From a virus: DNA of 35,464 nt. Numbering within the stretch: the first letter of the stretch is position 1; every line of letters starts with the position of its first letter. The stretch is taken from the IMG/VR virus record IMGVR_UViG_3300035701_000141, positions 1 to 35,464 of that record; one strand, written 5' to 3'. This document shows positions 1 to 6,938 of this stretch, in pieces. Under the pieces are notes generated by a model. The model was given only the letters and a program-made list of their open reading frames with translations. It did no database searches and was not told where the DNA came from. A program made the translations under genes and the position numbers.

Positions 1-1
1 C

Positions 2-3000
2 GCCACGGGCACGGGCGACCCGAACCCGCCCTCGTACTCCTCGACCTCGGGCGACTGCCTCATCGCCGTCGGCGGCGGCATGGACCAGAACGACGGCATC
101 GCCGCCTCGGCCAACTTCACCATCGACACGAACGCCTCGTGGTCGACGACCTCGGGCACCGATGGCTGGTCGGCGCTGGAGTACGACCTCGACGGCGGCA
201 CCGGCTCCTCGGTCGACCCGGCGGTCATGGCGACCACGACCGACTCGGCGTGGTACTGCACCGTCATCGGCATCAAGGCGACGTGGCCACAGACCGCCAC
301 CCCCACCGGTATCGCCTCGGCGCAGGCGATGGGCACCCCGAGCGTCCTCGCCGACCAGAAGGCGACTCCGACGGGCATCGCCTCAGCGGAGAGCATCGGC
401 AGCTTCGGGTCGCCGACCCTGACGTGGAGCGAAACGCGACCGGCCGGGGACTACAGCCTCGACTGGCACCTCTACGCCGCCTCACGCGACGGCAAGTACC
501 TCTACGCCGGTATCTACGGCGGGCGGCTCTACCGCTCCGATGACTACGGTGCAAGCTGGGCCGAGATTCAACCGGCGGGCGCGGCCGACAAGAACTGGAA
601 CTGCTGCGGCCTCAGCGGCGACGGCCAGTACGTCCTCGTCGCCATGTCCACGGGCCGCATGTACCACTCGGTCAACTACGGCGTGGGCTGGCACGAGGAA
701 ACGCCCGTCGGGGCCGCCGACCGTTGGTGGAGGTGCGTGGCGGTCGCCGATGGCGGTCAGGTGATGCTCGCCACCATCAACAACGCCACGAACGGCCGCG
801 TCTGGCTCACCACGAACGGCGGCTCGAACTGGACGGACTCGGGGCCGACGCCGGGGTCGAACGTGGCGTGGAACGCGCTCGCCCTGAGCCACGACGGCAC
901 GGCGATGATGGTCGCGCACAACACCATCGCAGACGGCAAGCTGTACCACTCGACCGACACCGGCTCAAGCTGGCACGAGGAGCAGCCGCAGGGAGCCGTG
1001 TCGCGGACGTGGTACGCGCTCGCCATGGACCACGACGGCTCGGTGATGCTCGCGGGCGGGTTCTTCCAGCCGGGGAACACGGGCAGCGGTCGCCTCTTTG
1101 TCTCGACCAACTCAGGCTCGACTTGGACGGAGAAGACCCCGGCGGGTTCGGCCGACAAGTATTGGGCCTATCAGGCGGCCATGTCCTCAGACGGCTCGGT
1201 CATCCTCGCCATGACGAACGCCGGTAGCGGCACGTCCTACGTCTATCTCTCGGAGGACTCGGGCGCGAGCTGGAGCGAGATATTCCCCGGCGGGGCCTCA
1301 AACGCCTTCAGCTGGGGCGCTGCCACCATCACCGACTCGGCGGTGGGCAGCACGGCCATCATCGAGTCAACGAACACGACCGGCAGTTCGGTCGGCCGCC
1401 TGCGGCTGGGCAACCGCTCGATACCGGGGTCGATAGTCAAGACCAACACGGTCACGCCGACGGGCGTCGCCTCGGCCGAGGCCATCGGCACGGCCACGAC
1501 TATCGGCGGGGGCGCTGTCCCGCAGACCGCGACGCCTACGGGCATCGCCAGCGCCGAGGCCGTCGGCACGCCGACCGTCAAGTACAACCAGACCGCCGCC
1601 CCGACCGGGGTCGCCTCGGCAGAGAGCATCGGTACGCCGACCGTTCTCAAGGGCAACGTCACGCGCACCGCGACGGGCGTCGACTCAGCGGAGAGCATCG
1701 GCACCCCGACCGTTGCCAAGACCTTCACGCGCATCGTCACCGGCATCGCCTCGGCAGAGGCCATCGGCACGCCGAGCGTCCTCATCGCGCAGACCGCGAC
1801 CCCGTTCGGCATCGCCAGCGCGGAGTTCATCGGCGAGGTCAGCACCCTCAAGGGCGGCGTCACCCGCCAGCCCACCGGCATCGACTCGGCCGAAGCCATC
1901 GGCACGGCCGCAAGGGCCGCGACCTACACCGCATCGCCGGGCGGTGTCGACTCGGCCGAAGTCATCGGCGCGGTGACGCCGCTCAAGGGCGGCGTGACGC
2001 GCTCGCCCACGGGCATCGCAACTGCCGAGGCCATCGGCTCCTGCACGGTGACGCTCTCGAACCTCGTCAGCAACGCGGGGGGCATCGCCAGCGAGGAGGC
2101 CATCGGGGTCGCCATCTGGCACCTCGTTCGGATCGCCTCGGGCATCGCCTCGGGCGAGGCCGTCGGCAGCGCCACGCCTGCCGCCACGAACACCGTCGCC
2201 CCTGCTGGCATCGCGCCCGCCGAGGCCATCGGCACGGCGACGGCAAGCGCGACCGTGACCCGCGCCCCGACCGGCATCGCGTCGGCCGAGGCCACGGGCA
2301 GCCCTGCCCGTCTGGCGACCTACGATGCGACCCCCACCGGGGTCGCCAGTATCGAGGCCGTGGGCGCGGTCACGGTCGCCAAGGGCGGGGTCAGCCGCGC
2401 CCCCGACGGCATCGCCAGCGAAGAGGCGGTCGGTTCCGTCACCATCACGCAGGGCGCGGTCGTCTACGACGCGGGCGGCATCGAGAGTGCCGAAGCGATA
2501 GGCGAGCCGGTCATCCACCTCACGGTCCCGGTCGTCGGCATCGCGAGCGCGGAGAGCATGGGCGTCGCCGCCGCCCTCGCGACTTTCACGCGTTCCGTGT
2601 CGGGCATCGCCTCGGGAGAGGCCGTAGGAAGCGCAGCGGCGGCCCATTCCGACGCCGAACGCGCGCCAGAGGGTATCGCGTCGCAAGAGGCCATCGGGGC
2701 CGTAGAACGGCTCTCCGTCGTCGCGCGCTCCCCGAACGGCGTCCCGAGCGCGGAGTCCATCGGGACCGCCGTTGTCAGCGCAGGCAACGTCGACCGGGCC
2801 CCGACGGGAATCGCCAGCGCTGAGGCCATCGGAGAGGCCGTCGCCGAGCAGACCGGCGGCGGTGTCCAGACCCGCGTCCCGACCGGCATACCCAGCGCGG
2901 AGGCGGTCGGCAGCGCGACCACGGCGCAGGGCGGCGTCAGCCGCACGCCTTCGGGAATCGAGAGCGCGGAGCAGGTCGGCAGCCCGACGCGGGTCGCCAA

Positions 3001-3535
3001 CATCACGCCCGCCATCGCAGGCATCGCCTCGGGCGAGTTCATAGGCGAGGCGACGGCGAGCCCCGGCACCGTGACGCGGGAGCCCGCAGGCATCCCCTCG
3101 GGCGAGCAGGTCGGGGGCGCGACGCGCCTGCCCGGCCCGGTCGTGCGCGTCGCTTCGGGAGTCGACTCCGCAGAACTCGTGGGCGCGCCCGGCTGGCTCC
3201 AAACCTACATCGTCACGGCGCTCGGTATCGCCTCGGGCGAGGACTGCGGGCTGGTCACGGTCCTGCCCGGCGGGGTCACGCGCATCGTCACCGGCATCGC
3301 CTCGGCCGAGAGCATCGGGTCAGCCTTCGCGTGGAGCGACCTTCAGACCGTGCTTGCCCTCGGCGTCGCCTCGGGCGAGCTGGTCGGCAAGCCGTGGATT
3401 CTCTTCCATTCGGGTATCGAGGTCGGCGAGCCCGGCAAGAAGCAGCGGGCTACCCGAACCGGCCGCTGGAAGGTATCGTCTGAGCCGACGGCACCGCGTT
3501 CGCGCGGCCGCAACTCGACCGGGAGGACGAGATGA
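2..3535 (+). CDS. Fibre-like virion protein, beta-propeller plus GIASAEAIG repeats (5' partial)
   Basis: Probably a surface-exposed fibre or decoration protein; that role is inferred from its architecture. The frame is open to the left edge, so the N-terminus is missing; the first internal ATG is at 80. Counting from that Met: residues ~1-70 resemble a small beta-sandwich, ~70-110 hold two repeats of the type PTGIASAEAIG, and ~114-434 form a BNR/YCF48-like propeller with Asp-box-like blades (for example STDTGSSW). Residues ~456-1107 hold 29 more repeats of about 22-24 residues. The last ~38 residues are rich in Arg and Lys. The stop overlaps the next gene by ATGA. The gene lies just before the head-tail connector genes, where a capsid-associated or adhesion protein would fit. 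The propeller is closely related to the one at 10856-12001. Architecture is certain; exact role is not. Confidence 0.8.
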   Translation, partial: ATGTGDPNPPSYSSTSGDCLIAVGGGMDQNDGIAASANFTIDTNASWSTTSGTDGWSALEYDLDGGTGSSVDPAVMATTTDSAWYCTVIGIKATWPQTATPTGIASAQAMGTPSVLADQKATPTGIASAESIGSFGSPTLTWSETRPAGDYSLDWHLYAASRDGKYLYAGIYGGRLYRSDDYGASWAEIQPAGAADKNWNCCGLSGDGQYVLVAMSTGRMYHSVNYGVGWHEETPVGAADRWWRCVAVADGGQVMLATINNATNGRVWLTTNGGSNWTDSGPTPGSNVAWNALALSHDGTAMMVAHNTIADGKLYHSTDTGSSWHEEQPQGAVSRTWYALAMDHDGSVMLAGGFFQPGNTGSGRLFVSTNSGSTWTEKTPAGSADKYWAYQAAMSSDGSVILAMTNAGSGTSYVYLSEDSGASWSEIFPGGASNAFSWGAATITDSAVGSTAIIESTNTTGSSVGRLRLGNRSIPGSIVKTNTVTPTGVASAEAIGTATTIGGGAVPQTATPTGIASAEAVGTPTVKYNQTAAPTGVASAESIGTPTVLKGNVTRTATGVDSAESIGTPTVAKTFTRIVTGIASAEAIGTPSVLIAQTATPFGIASAEFIGEVSTLKGGVTRQPTGIDSAEAIGTAARAATYTASPGGVDSAEVIGAVTPLKGGVTRSPTGIATAEAIGSCTVTLSNLVSNAGGIASEEAIGVAIWHLVRIASGIASGEAVGSATPAATNTVAPAGIAPAEAIGTATASATVTRAPTGIASAEATGSPARLATYDATPTGVASIEAVGAVTVAKGGVSRAPDGIASEEAVGSVTITQGAVVYDAGGIESAEAIGEPVIHLTVPVVGIASAESMGVAAALATFTRSVSGIASGEAVGSAAAAHSDAERAPEGIASQEAIGAVERLSVVARSPNGVPSAESIGTAVVSAGNVDRAPTGIASAEAIGEAVAEQTGGGVQTRVPTGIPSAEAVGSATTAQGGVSRTPSGIESAEQVGSPTRVANITPAIAGIASGEFIGEATASPGTVTREPAGIPSGEQVGGATRLPGPVVRVASGVDSAELVGAPGWLQTYIVTALGIASGEDCGLVTVLPGGVTRIVTGIASAESIGSAFAWSDLQTVLALGVASGELVGKPWILFHSGIEVGEPGKKQRATRTGRWKVSSEPTAPRSRGRNSTGRTR
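295..405 (+). repeat. Two protein-coding GIASAEAIG repeats before the propeller
   Basis: Two units encoding PTGIASAQAMG and PTGIASAESIG lie upstream of the propeller, separated from the main array at 1447-3411. They show that the propeller sits inside the repeat array and is not simply at one end of it. Confidence 0.8.
1447..3411 (+). repeat. 29-copy tandem coding repeat (GIASAEAIG family)
   Basis: I count 29 consecutive units in the translation, averaging about 68 bp (22-24 residues). The core is G-I/V-A/D/E/P-S-A/G/E-E-x-I/V/M-G, followed by a variable segment, often ending in a Thr-Arg or a short Gly-Val. Units have diverged in sequence but their length is well kept. This suggests a structural beta-strand repeat under selection and not a recent slippage expansion. 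Confidence 0.9.
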
Positions 3536-3834
3536 GCCTGCTCAAGATGAGCGCCGCGAGCACCGACTTCGTCGAGGTCGAGGTCACGTCGTCCGAGAAC
3601 CCGGTGGCGCAGCCGGTTTCGTTCGCCTTCGTGCTCACGCACGAGGAGGTCGACGACGCGACGTGGACACCGGGGTCGTGGTACACCGACGCCAACGGCG
3701 TCTTCTGGGCGCGCTGCCTCGTCGGCCCCGAGGGCATGGTGACGCTGGAGCGTGACCTCTACCTGATGTACGTCAAGTGGGAGATGGGCAGCCAGAAGCC
3801 CGCCTCCTGCGCGGGCACGCTGGAGGTGTTCTGA
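3532..3834 (+). CDS. Small virion-module protein, unknown function
   Basis: A 100-residue acidic protein with no family I recognise. It starts with ATG overlapping the stop of the fibre gene (ATGA) and its stop overlaps the next start, so it is probably translated by coupling. It lies between the fibre gene and the head-tail adaptor. It has no transmembrane segment, and its alternating hydrophobic pattern suggests beta structure. A decoration or connector role is possible from position only. Confidence 0.75.
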   Translation: MSLLKMSAASTDFVEVEVTSSENPVAQPVSFAFVLTHEEVDDATWTPGSWYTDANGVFWARCLVGPEGMVTLERDLYLMYVKWEMGSQKPASCAGTLEVF

Positions 3835-4301
3835 TGACCGCCGCCGAGATGAAGCGCCTTCGTCGCCTCGTCGCCGAGCCGACCTTGGAAAGCTATGACG
3901 ACGATGCCCTCACGGCCTGCTTCGAGACCTTCCCGCTGGACGACGCCGATGGGCACCGGCCGAGCGACGCCGACTGGACGCCGACCTATGACCTCTACCG
4001 CGCCGCCGCCTCGGTTTGGGATGAGAAGGCGGCGAACGAGGCCAACAGTTATGACTTCAGCCAAGGCTCGGCGGGGAACGCGACCTACAAGCGCAGTCAG
4101 CTCTACACGCAGGCGAAGGGCATGGCGCGCTACCTCCGTTCGCTCGGCCCGGTGACGAGCACAGAGCTGGTCATCGACCGCGACGACGAGGAGGCGTTGA
4201 AGTCAAAGTGGGGCGGCTACCCGGCCCTGCTCATCGACCCCGACCCGTCGCACGGGGGGCTCTTCCAAGGCGAGTTTCGCGAGGAGGAAGGCGACTTCTG
4301 A
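3834..4301 (+). CDS. Probable head-tail adaptor (SPP1 gp15-like position)
   Basis: A 155-residue, mostly helical, acidic protein. The start chosen is the ATG that overlaps the previous stop (TGATG); an in-frame start upstream at 3777 lies inside the preceding gene. Gene order (this gene, a stopper-like gene, an HK97-gp10-like gene, a tail terminator, a tube) matches the SPP1 and HK97 connector cassettes, where the first gene encodes the adaptor bound to the portal. Sequence identity to a named family is not obvious, so the call rests mainly on position and length. Confidence 0.65.
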   Translation: MTAAEMKRLRRLVAEPTLESYDDDALTACFETFPLDDADGHRPSDADWTPTYDLYRAAASVWDEKAANEANSYDFSQGSAGNATYKRSQLYTQAKGMARYLRSLGPVTSTELVIDRDDEEALKSKWGGYPALLIDPDPSHGGLFQGEFREEEGDF

Positions 4302-4693
4302 TGAGCGAGTTCCCGCAGCCCGGCGAGCTGGAGCAGATGGCCGCGACGGTCGCGCCCCCGTGGACCGACCGCTGCATCATCCTCACCTACGGCGAGTCGG
4401 TCGACGTCGACGGTGCGCCGCTCACGGTCTACTCGGAGGGCGATGAAATCCCCTGCGTGTGGGAGCCCTCGACGCGGGCCACGGGCGAGGACGTAAAGGA
4501 CCGCTACACGGTCAGCACGAGCGAGTGGAAAGTCACCGTCGCCGCCGACGTAGAGGTCACGCGGCGCGACATGGTGAAGCTCACGGCGCGCTTCGGCAGC
4601 GTCCTCCCCGTACCCCCGGTGGGCGCGGTCTACGGCGACCCGGTGCCCGACATCGGCTGCCAGCAGGTCATCGTGCGCGAGGTCACGCAGTAG
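4301..4693 (+). CDS. Probable head closure / stopper protein
   Basis: A 130-residue protein rich in predicted beta strands, starting at the ATG that overlaps the previous stop. Length and its place right after the adaptor fit phage head-closure (stopper, SPP1 gp16-like) proteins. These sit below the adaptor and seal the packaged head before the tail docks. It ends in TAG overlapping the next GTG start. The assignment is from context; I see no unique motif. Confidence 0.6.
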   Translation: MSEFPQPGELEQMAATVAPPWTDRCIILTYGESVDVDGAPLTVYSEGDEIPCVWEPSTRATGEDVKDRYTVSTSEWKVTVAADVEVTRRDMVKLTARFGSVLPVPPVGAVYGDPVPDIGCQQVIVREVTQ

Positions 4694-5148
4694 TGGCTCA
4701 CATCGACATTCTCGGCGCGGAGATGCTGAAGGCTCAGCTCATGGGCCTGACGAGCGCGATGGAAAGCGAACGCTCGTCGGCCGCCCTCGCCGCCTGCCAC
4801 GTCTTCGAGCGCCGGGCGAAGTGGTACGCGAGCGGGCATGGCGGGGGGCCGGGGCGCGTGACCGGCAACCTCAACAACTCCATCCAAAGTCGCAAGACCG
4901 CCGCCGACGAGGCACAGTGCGCGCCGAGCATGGACTACGCCGCCTTCGTCGAGTACGGCACGAGCCGCATGCACGCCTTCCCCTACATGCGGCCCGCGTG
5001 GGAGAGCGGCAAGGAAGAGGCCGAGATGGTTCTGAAGGAGCGCCTCGGAGCGGTCGTCAGCCTGCGCGCCGTCGCGAGCGCGCAGATGGGCGCGAGCTTC
5101 GAGACCTCGGGCTATGAGACCTATGACAAGGCGCTACCGGAGGACTGA
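4693..5148 (+). CDS. HK97 gp10-like tail-joining protein
   Basis: A 151-residue protein of the HK97-gp10 (tail completion) family. The hallmark is the segment YAAFVEYGTSRMHAFPYMRP, where the family has V-E-x-G-T followed by a Pro-rich F-x-P-x-M-R-P-A. An N-terminal helical half precedes it. I chose the GTG at 4693, which overlaps the preceding TAG (TAGTG), over upstream in-frame codons because homology begins there. It acts at the head-tail junction. The stop overlaps the next gene. Confidence 0.85.
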   Translation: MAHIDILGAEMLKAQLMGLTSAMESERSSAALAACHVFERRAKWYASGHGGGPGRVTGNLNNSIQSRKTAADEAQCAPSMDYAAFVEYGTSRMHAFPYMRPAWESGKEEAEMVLKERLGAVVSLRAVASAQMGASFETSGYETYDKALPED

Positions 5149-5552
5149 TGCCGACCCCGAGCGAAGACCTCTTCAACAATCTCTACAACGGCGGCACGAG
5201 CCCTCTGGCGCTGGCCGTCGACGGGCGCATCTATCCGGTGCGCCTGCCGCAAGCCGAGCCGTCGGCCCCGAGGGCGCGTATCCCCTGCGTCGTCTACCGG
5301 CGCGTGTTCACCGACCCGCAGGCGCAGAGCCACGCAGGCTGGGGCGGCCTGATGAAGTGCCGCTGGCAGTTCGATTGTTGGGCCCTGACGCACTACGATG
5401 CAGAGGCCGTCGCCGATACCCTGCGGGCGGCGCTGGTAGCCGCTCCACTGGCGGCGCAACAGGTGTCGGTGATGGACGCCGATGCAGGCGGCGACGAGAG
5501 CCTGTATCGGGTCATCGTCGAGGCTTACACATGGTTCGACGAGGAGGCTTGA
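5148..5552 (+). CDS. Tail terminator / completion protein (DUF3168-like)
   Basis: A 134-residue protein resembling the DUF3168/gp17-like tail completion family. It has an N-terminal helix, then IYPVRLPQ, a Pro-Cys-Val-Val-Tyr-Arg strand, and a C-terminal tail-tube-cap-like alpha/beta part. Its family caps the tail tube and joins it to the head. It lies after the gp10-like gene and before the tube gene, as expected. Both ends overlap neighbouring genes by ATGA. Confidence 0.75.
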   Translation: MPTPSEDLFNNLYNGGTSPLALAVDGRIYPVRLPQAEPSAPRARIPCVVYRRVFTDPQAQSHAGWGGLMKCRWQFDCWALTHYDAEAVADTLRAALVAAPLAAQQVSVMDADAGGDESLYRVIVEAYTWFDEEA

Positions 5553-5719
5553 TGACGGAGGCCAAGGTCACGGTCAAGATGACCGCGAAGACGGTCGGCT
5601 GGCGGGTAACGCGCTGGGGCGTGCATCCTCACTACGCCTGCAAGCGTTGTCACTACGCGACCCACGACCTGAAGGCGATGAGGAAGCACGCCAGAGACCA
5701 ACACCCGAAGGAGGACTAG
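5552..5719 (+). CDS. Small C2H2-type zinc-finger protein
   Basis: A 55-residue basic protein. Its C-terminal half carries C-x2-C-x12-H-x4-H in the segment CKRCHYATHDLKAMRKHARD, a classic C2H2-type finger spacing. The ATG overlaps the previous stop (TGATG), and the gene ends 1 nt before the tail tube ATG. A zinc finger between tail terminator and tail tube is unusual for a structural cassette. It could be a regulator or a host-takeover factor. Confidence 0.8.
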   Translation: MTEAKVTVKMTAKTVGWRVTRWGVHPHYACKRCHYATHDLKAMRKHARDQHPKED

Positions 5720-5720
5720 C

Positions 5721-6134
5721 ATGACCATCGCGACCAAGTCACACGGCACCATCCTCGCCATCGACGGCTTCGGCACCATCGCCGAGGTCGGCGACATCAA
5801 GGGCCCCGAGCTGTCGCGCGACGACATCGACGCGACCACGCACGACAGCCCGAACGACTTCGAGGAGACCATCTCCGGTCTGAAGAAGTCGGGCAACGTC
5901 ACCTTCAAGGTGAACTGGAATCCGAGCGACCCGACGCACGCGGGCACCGGCAGCCTGTGGGACTTGTACGATACGGGCGTCGAGACCGCCTTCACCATCA
6001 CGACCCCGCGCGGCGACGTGGTCAGCTTCAACGCCTCGGTGGCGGGCATCGGCCCCGACTTCCCCGTCAACGGGCTCATCGCCGCCGACATCACCCTCAA
6101 GGTCACGGGCGAGGTCATCCTGACCGTTGCCTGA
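5721..6134 (+). CDS. Major tail tube protein
   Basis: A 137-residue protein of the phage major tail (tube) family. Typical features are the N-terminal G-T-I-L-A-I-D-G segment, the D-D-I-D-A-T-T-H-D motif near residues 35-43, W-D-L-Y near the middle, and a C-terminal strand ending in GEVILTVA. It polymerises into the non-contractile tail tube around the tape measure. A strong AAGGAGG site precedes the ATG. It lies directly upstream of the chaperone pair, as in most siphoviruses. Confidence 0.9.
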   Translation: MTIATKSHGTILAIDGFGTIAEVGDIKGPELSRDDIDATTHDSPNDFEETISGLKKSGNVTFKVNWNPSDPTHAGTGSLWDLYDTGVETAFTITTPRGDVVSFNASVAGIGPDFPVNGLIAADITLKVTGEVILTVA

Positions 6135-6177
6135 CCTGACAACGCGACCGGGCGAGAGGCCCGGCAAGGAGGTCGAG

Positions 6178-6651
6178 ATGACCGACGCAAAGAAGGCCAC
6201 CGAGCTGCTTCAGCAGGTCGGCAAGGGGACGGTCGAGGAGCGCGCTCAGACGCTCGTCGACCTGACCACCGTGCTGAGCCGCGACGACATCCTCGGCGCA
6301 CCGGAGCTGCCGCTCGTCGAGGTCGAGATACCCGAGTGGGGCGGCACGGTCTGGGTGAAGCCGATGACGGCGGCCGGGCGAGATGCTTTCGAGGCCAGCG
6401 TCGCCGACGACAACGGTAAGGTCGACAAGCGCAACTTCCGCGCCAAGCTGGTCGTGCGCTGCATCGTTGACCCGAAGACCGGCGTGCGCCTCTTCCAAGA
6501 CGCCGACGCCAAGGCCCTCGGGGCGAAGAGCGCCATGCCCATCGACCGCATCTTCGAGGCTTCGGCGAAGGCGAGCGGGCTCACGCCCGAGGACGTGGCA
6601 GGGCTGGAGGGAAACTCCGACGGCCGGGACGGCGATTCCTCTTCCGACTAG
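6178..6651 (+). CDS. Tail assembly chaperone, short form (gpG-like)
   Basis: A 157-residue protein from ATG 6178, chosen because AAGGAGG lies just upstream; an in-frame TTG at 6127 has no such site. It coats the tape measure during tail assembly. The canonical slippery heptamer G_GGA_AAC at 6609-6615 lies near its 3' end in the correct phase, so a minority of ribosomes should continue into the downstream frame. The C-terminal residues after the slip site (SDGRDGDSSSD) are low complexity, as is usual for the short form. Confidence 0.85.
   Translation: MTDAKKATELLQQVGKGTVEERAQTLVDLTTVLSRDDILGAPELPLVEVEIPEWGGTVWVKPMTAAGRDAFEASVADDNGKVDKRNFRAKLVVRCIVDPKTGVRLFQDADAKALGAKSAMPIDRIFEASAKASGLTPEDVAGLEGNSDGRDGDSSSD
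6609..6615 (+). promoter_or_regulatory. Programmed -1 frameshift slippery site GGGAAAC
   Basis: In the gpG-like frame the bases read G GGA AAC, a perfect X XXY YYZ heptamer. Slipping back one base gives GGG AAA and enters the frame that is open to 6938. The tape measure starts a few bases before that stop, exactly the lambda G/GT arrangement. Confidence 0.9.
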
Positions 6652-6938
6652 CTCTCGCGCTGGGGATGACGGTCGCCGAACTCGGCCAACGGATGAGCAG
6701 CGAGGAGGTCAGCGAATGGCGCGCCTACGAGGCTATGGAGCCGTTCGGCGAGCGGCGCGCCGACTACCGCACCGCCTCGGTCTGTCAGGTCGTCGCCCTC
6801 TCTGCCGGTGCGAAGAACGTCAAGCTGGAGGACTTCCTCTTGACTCGCGACGACGCCGAAGCGACGAACGCCGAGCCCGACATCGTCGGACTCGCCCATG
6901 CCTTAGGCGCGAAGGTGGTGCCGCGTGAACCTGAGTGA
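6615..6938 (+). CDS. Tail assembly chaperone frameshift extension (gpT-like)
   Basis: This is the C-terminal part of the fusion, about 107 residues after the slip, giving a 253-residue GT-type product with the upstream gene. The segment LALALGMTVAELGQRMSSEE is characteristic of gpT-like C-termini and begins upstream of the ATG at 6666. Independent initiation at 6666 is therefore less likely than frameshifting. The T domain binds the tail tube protein while the G domain holds the tape measure. The end overlaps the tape measure start. Confidence 0.85.
   Translation, partial: LRRPGRRFLFRLALALGMTVAELGQRMSSEEVSEWRAYEAMEPFGERRADYRTASVCQVVALSAGAKNVKLEDFLLTRDDAEATNAEPDIVGLAHALGAKVVPREPE

Noticed and set aside
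1685-3202. 505-codon open frame on the minus strand opposite the repeats
   Set aside because: It mirrors the coding repeats on the other strand, has Arg/Asp-rich low-complexity sequence, and lies fully within a convincing + strand gene.
1447-3411. Repeat array as a CRISPR
   Set aside because: Units are ~68 bp, diverged, in frame and translated; there are no identical direct repeats with unique spacers.
6127-6177. TTG 6127 as start of the chaperone gene
   Set aside because: No ribosome site, overlaps the tail tube gene end; ATG 6178 has AAGGAGG.
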